Source: Owenia fusiformis (taxonomy: Eukaryota > Annelida > Polychaeta > Sabellida > Oweniidae). Taken from it: a stretch of DNA of 64,000 bases. Each line of letters starts with the position of its first letter. Position 1 is the stretch's first letter. Both the position numbers and the translations under genes were made by a program. The DNA lies in assembly GCA_903813345.2 (NCBI GenBank), contig CAIIXF020000007.1, positions 12,568,714 through 12,632,713 of the forward strand. The letters are read 5' to 3'. Of the stretch, positions 61,754-64,000 are shown piece after piece. The notes beneath the pieces are model-generated. The model did not search any database. It was not told the DNA's origin and was given only the letters and a program-made list of their open reading frames with translations.

Positions 61754-64000
61754 CTAGAAAAAGAGATGATATCTATTAATTGACAAAACCAATATCCAGT
61801 TTCATTATTTCAATGACAATTTTTTTTATTTTTTATATTGTATTTCTTTATTTCAAATTATTACAATAAATACAAATACATTAGCGGCAATTCTCTCTTA
61901 TATGGACATATAATATATCAAAAAATACATGTAAATACAAGTCTATAACTGTTTACTTGTAATTTATTAACATTACTATTATCATAGGCTTTCAATTCTA
62001 GTTGAAAGCCCATGCTATTATCTATTTCAATTTAACATCTAGACTTAATTTTCCCAAATTTTCCATGTTTCTGTTTTTTTTTCAGCCCTTAGCATTATCT
62101 AGTCTCATGAAATCTTCCTTACACCCATCATGTAATACATGTACATCATTTTAAAGCTGGAATAGAGTCTTAAAAATTGCAACAAATGAGAAAAATATGT
62201 AATTGAGAAAAATGTATTGACCTTGAAGATAGAATTCAATTTAATTAAGGAATAAATAATGATAGGCCATTCAATATGGTGAAATTCAGCACGAGTTGGA
62301 CAGAATGTTGTACAAAGCACGAACCGAAGGTGAGTGCATTTGTACTAACATTCTGTCCAATTTCCAATTTCACCATATTGAATGGCCTATCATTATTTAT
62401 TCCGATTCAAACATAAAAATTAGTAAAAGCCGTGTCTGTGGAACGGGCATGAAGGAAGAATACGCATGCTGTCAAGATTCTGAAGTCGGCCGGAAAAATT
62501 TTAGAATTTGTTTGGGCTGTTCTATTTTACCCCCCGTTTTAGATTTTATACGAAATAAAAAAATATAAACTGCAAACTTGAAGTCAGCCATAGTTAAATA
62601 GTTACAGTAGTTACGGAGGGAGTAAAAAAGAACAGCTATCCCCGGACAGAGCCCCAGATGTGCAGCTGAGATGTGACGTCACTCAAAACAATGCAAATTG
62701 CAGATTGAATAGAGCATGGTCGTGCATCTATTGAGAATTAGAGAACGTTCTATATTGGCTATGCTGCATTCTGATTGGTTGAGAAATTCGAATAGAGCAT
62801 GGTCATGTTTGAATGAAGTATAATGTTCTCTTAGCTGTTTGAATATCAACAAATGCTTACAACTCATTTCTAGATATATAATTCATATACAGAATACTTA
62901 TGTACAAGTATTACACATGTATCACTTCATTGTAGTTTTTGAGTATAAATCAATGGGGGGGGCTTTCTATGTTTTGTGCAAAGCTATCATCAAATGAGTC
63001 CAAGTACCTAAAATCTTGCATTTATTGATAAAATTTAGCAAAAAATGCTCATTTTTGGCCAAAACTATTAAAATTTTGCGAAAATTGTTCAGCTAAATTA
63101 CATTCAAATGTTCCTTCACAGTAACAGATGTATAAAGGGGGTCAAATATGCTTCAAATAGAATCCAATGTGCATCAACCTCACAAAACCACCTCTCCTCA
63201 TGACCTTAATATTGTCTAACCCAACCCTAAAACAATCAATATTCTGATAAAATACATTTTCCTGAAAAAAGCTATGCAAAAATAATACATTCCCTAATCC
63301 AATACCCAGGTCTAAAACACATGGGAGGAAATGAAAGTACCTGCAAAAATAACCTTCTATTTAATTGGTCTTCTAGCCAATATACACAACTCCTGATTGT
63401 CATGCTTGATCATTGATTACAGTCTCAGGCGGGATCATAAGGTAGGGATCATAATAAAGGTGTCCTCTTGATCTTTTAGGCGGGAAAGTAATCTTAAAGA
63501 CATCACTCTGATCAGAAGATTGCATTAATGATTGTTGAAAATAAACAATAGATCCAAAATCTATTATCAAACAAGTTAAAAAAAATTCTACCCCCACTTG
63601 CTGTTCATTATTTAGGTAATACCGGGGGAAAATCACTAATGCTTTAAAAACGTCTGCGTTTCAATTATATAGCAGAGCAGAGAACTAAATATATAAGCAC
63701 CAGTGCCAAAGGACCTAAAGTTGAAATTGAAGCTATAGCCAGAAAAAGCAAACTCTAAGTGTAATGTAATCAGAATGTCTAGAATAATATTTTAGAATTG
63801 ATTTTATTTTGATAACAGATTAACATTTTATGGGAAATATTTATTTTCTATATATGCAAATGAGGCATGATATTTCTGGGTTGCTTGAATCTTTTCTTTT
63901 CCGATCAGAGGATTTTTTCATTTCAATTCTTTTCCCAAATTTTCAACATTTTAAGAATTAGGTTTTAAGAGGGGGGGGGGTCAGAGATCAAACTTAATTC
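61754..64000. other. Right end: TEX9 intron, mostly unannotated
   Basis: No TEX9 exon was recognised. Contents: an inverted CTTTCAATTCTAGTTGAAAG palindrome near 61988, a foldback at 62249-62403, G-runs near 62955 and 63970, and an inverted match (63685-63765) to the repeat at 57900-57985. Confidence 0.4.
62249..62403. repeat. Foldback MITE, about 155 bp
   Basis: Arms of 38 bases (GGAATAAATAATGATAGGCC onward, exact complement at the right end) and an inner inverted pair GGACAGAATGTT / AACATTCTGTCC. The left edge is TTAA-GG, as in the TTAA MITEs; the right flank is GATT. Confidence 0.8.

Overview
The window is genomic DNA from an animal: AT-rich, with long repeat-filled introns and genes split into many short exons with GT-AG junctions. 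The gene content (POLR1B, TEX9, an ERAP/LNPEP-like aminopeptidase, a DUF229 protein) and the mobile elements (a LINE with a 2A peptide, a Penelope-like fragment, many Tc1/mariner, hAT-like and TTAA-flanked MITEs) suggest a marine invertebrate bilaterian, perhaps a mollusc or invertebrate deuterostome. The sequence alone does not settle the phylum.

Layout. (1) 360-10772, minus: a complete M1 zinc aminopeptidase of the ERAP/LNPEP/APN group, 17 exons and 972 codons, all junctions in phase. Upstream, between 13253 and 19029 on the same strand, lie six further short ATG-started exons. All end in phase 1 at a consensus 5' splice site, exactly what is needed to join common exon 2. This looks like a variable-first-exon system giving one ectoenzyme several different cytoplasmic tails, and it is the most interesting signal in the window. 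(2) 21358-52237, plus: POLR1B, second largest subunit of RNA polymerase I, 28 exons and 1140 codons, complete. Its first intron (11.6 kb) holds a cluster of TTAA-flanked foldback MITEs nested in an older repeat, then a 5.4 kb LINE that is itself interrupted by a hAT-like MITE. (3) 53602-55728, plus: an intronless 708-residue DUF229 type II membrane protein. (4) 59270-61753, minus: the last four exons of TEX9; earlier exons lie beyond the right edge.

The four genes are not an operon and no shared pathway is evident. The aminopeptidase and POLR1B are head to head. A pattern recurs in the three intron-containing genes: a tandem repeat has grown out of the 3' end of a coding exon. In the aminopeptidase (43 bp x 4) and POLR1B (29 bp x 4) this copies the 5' splice site. 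In TEX9 (38 bp x 16) it copies the last codons and the stop. POLR1B also carries a decayed partial copy of exon 24 just upstream of the real exon.
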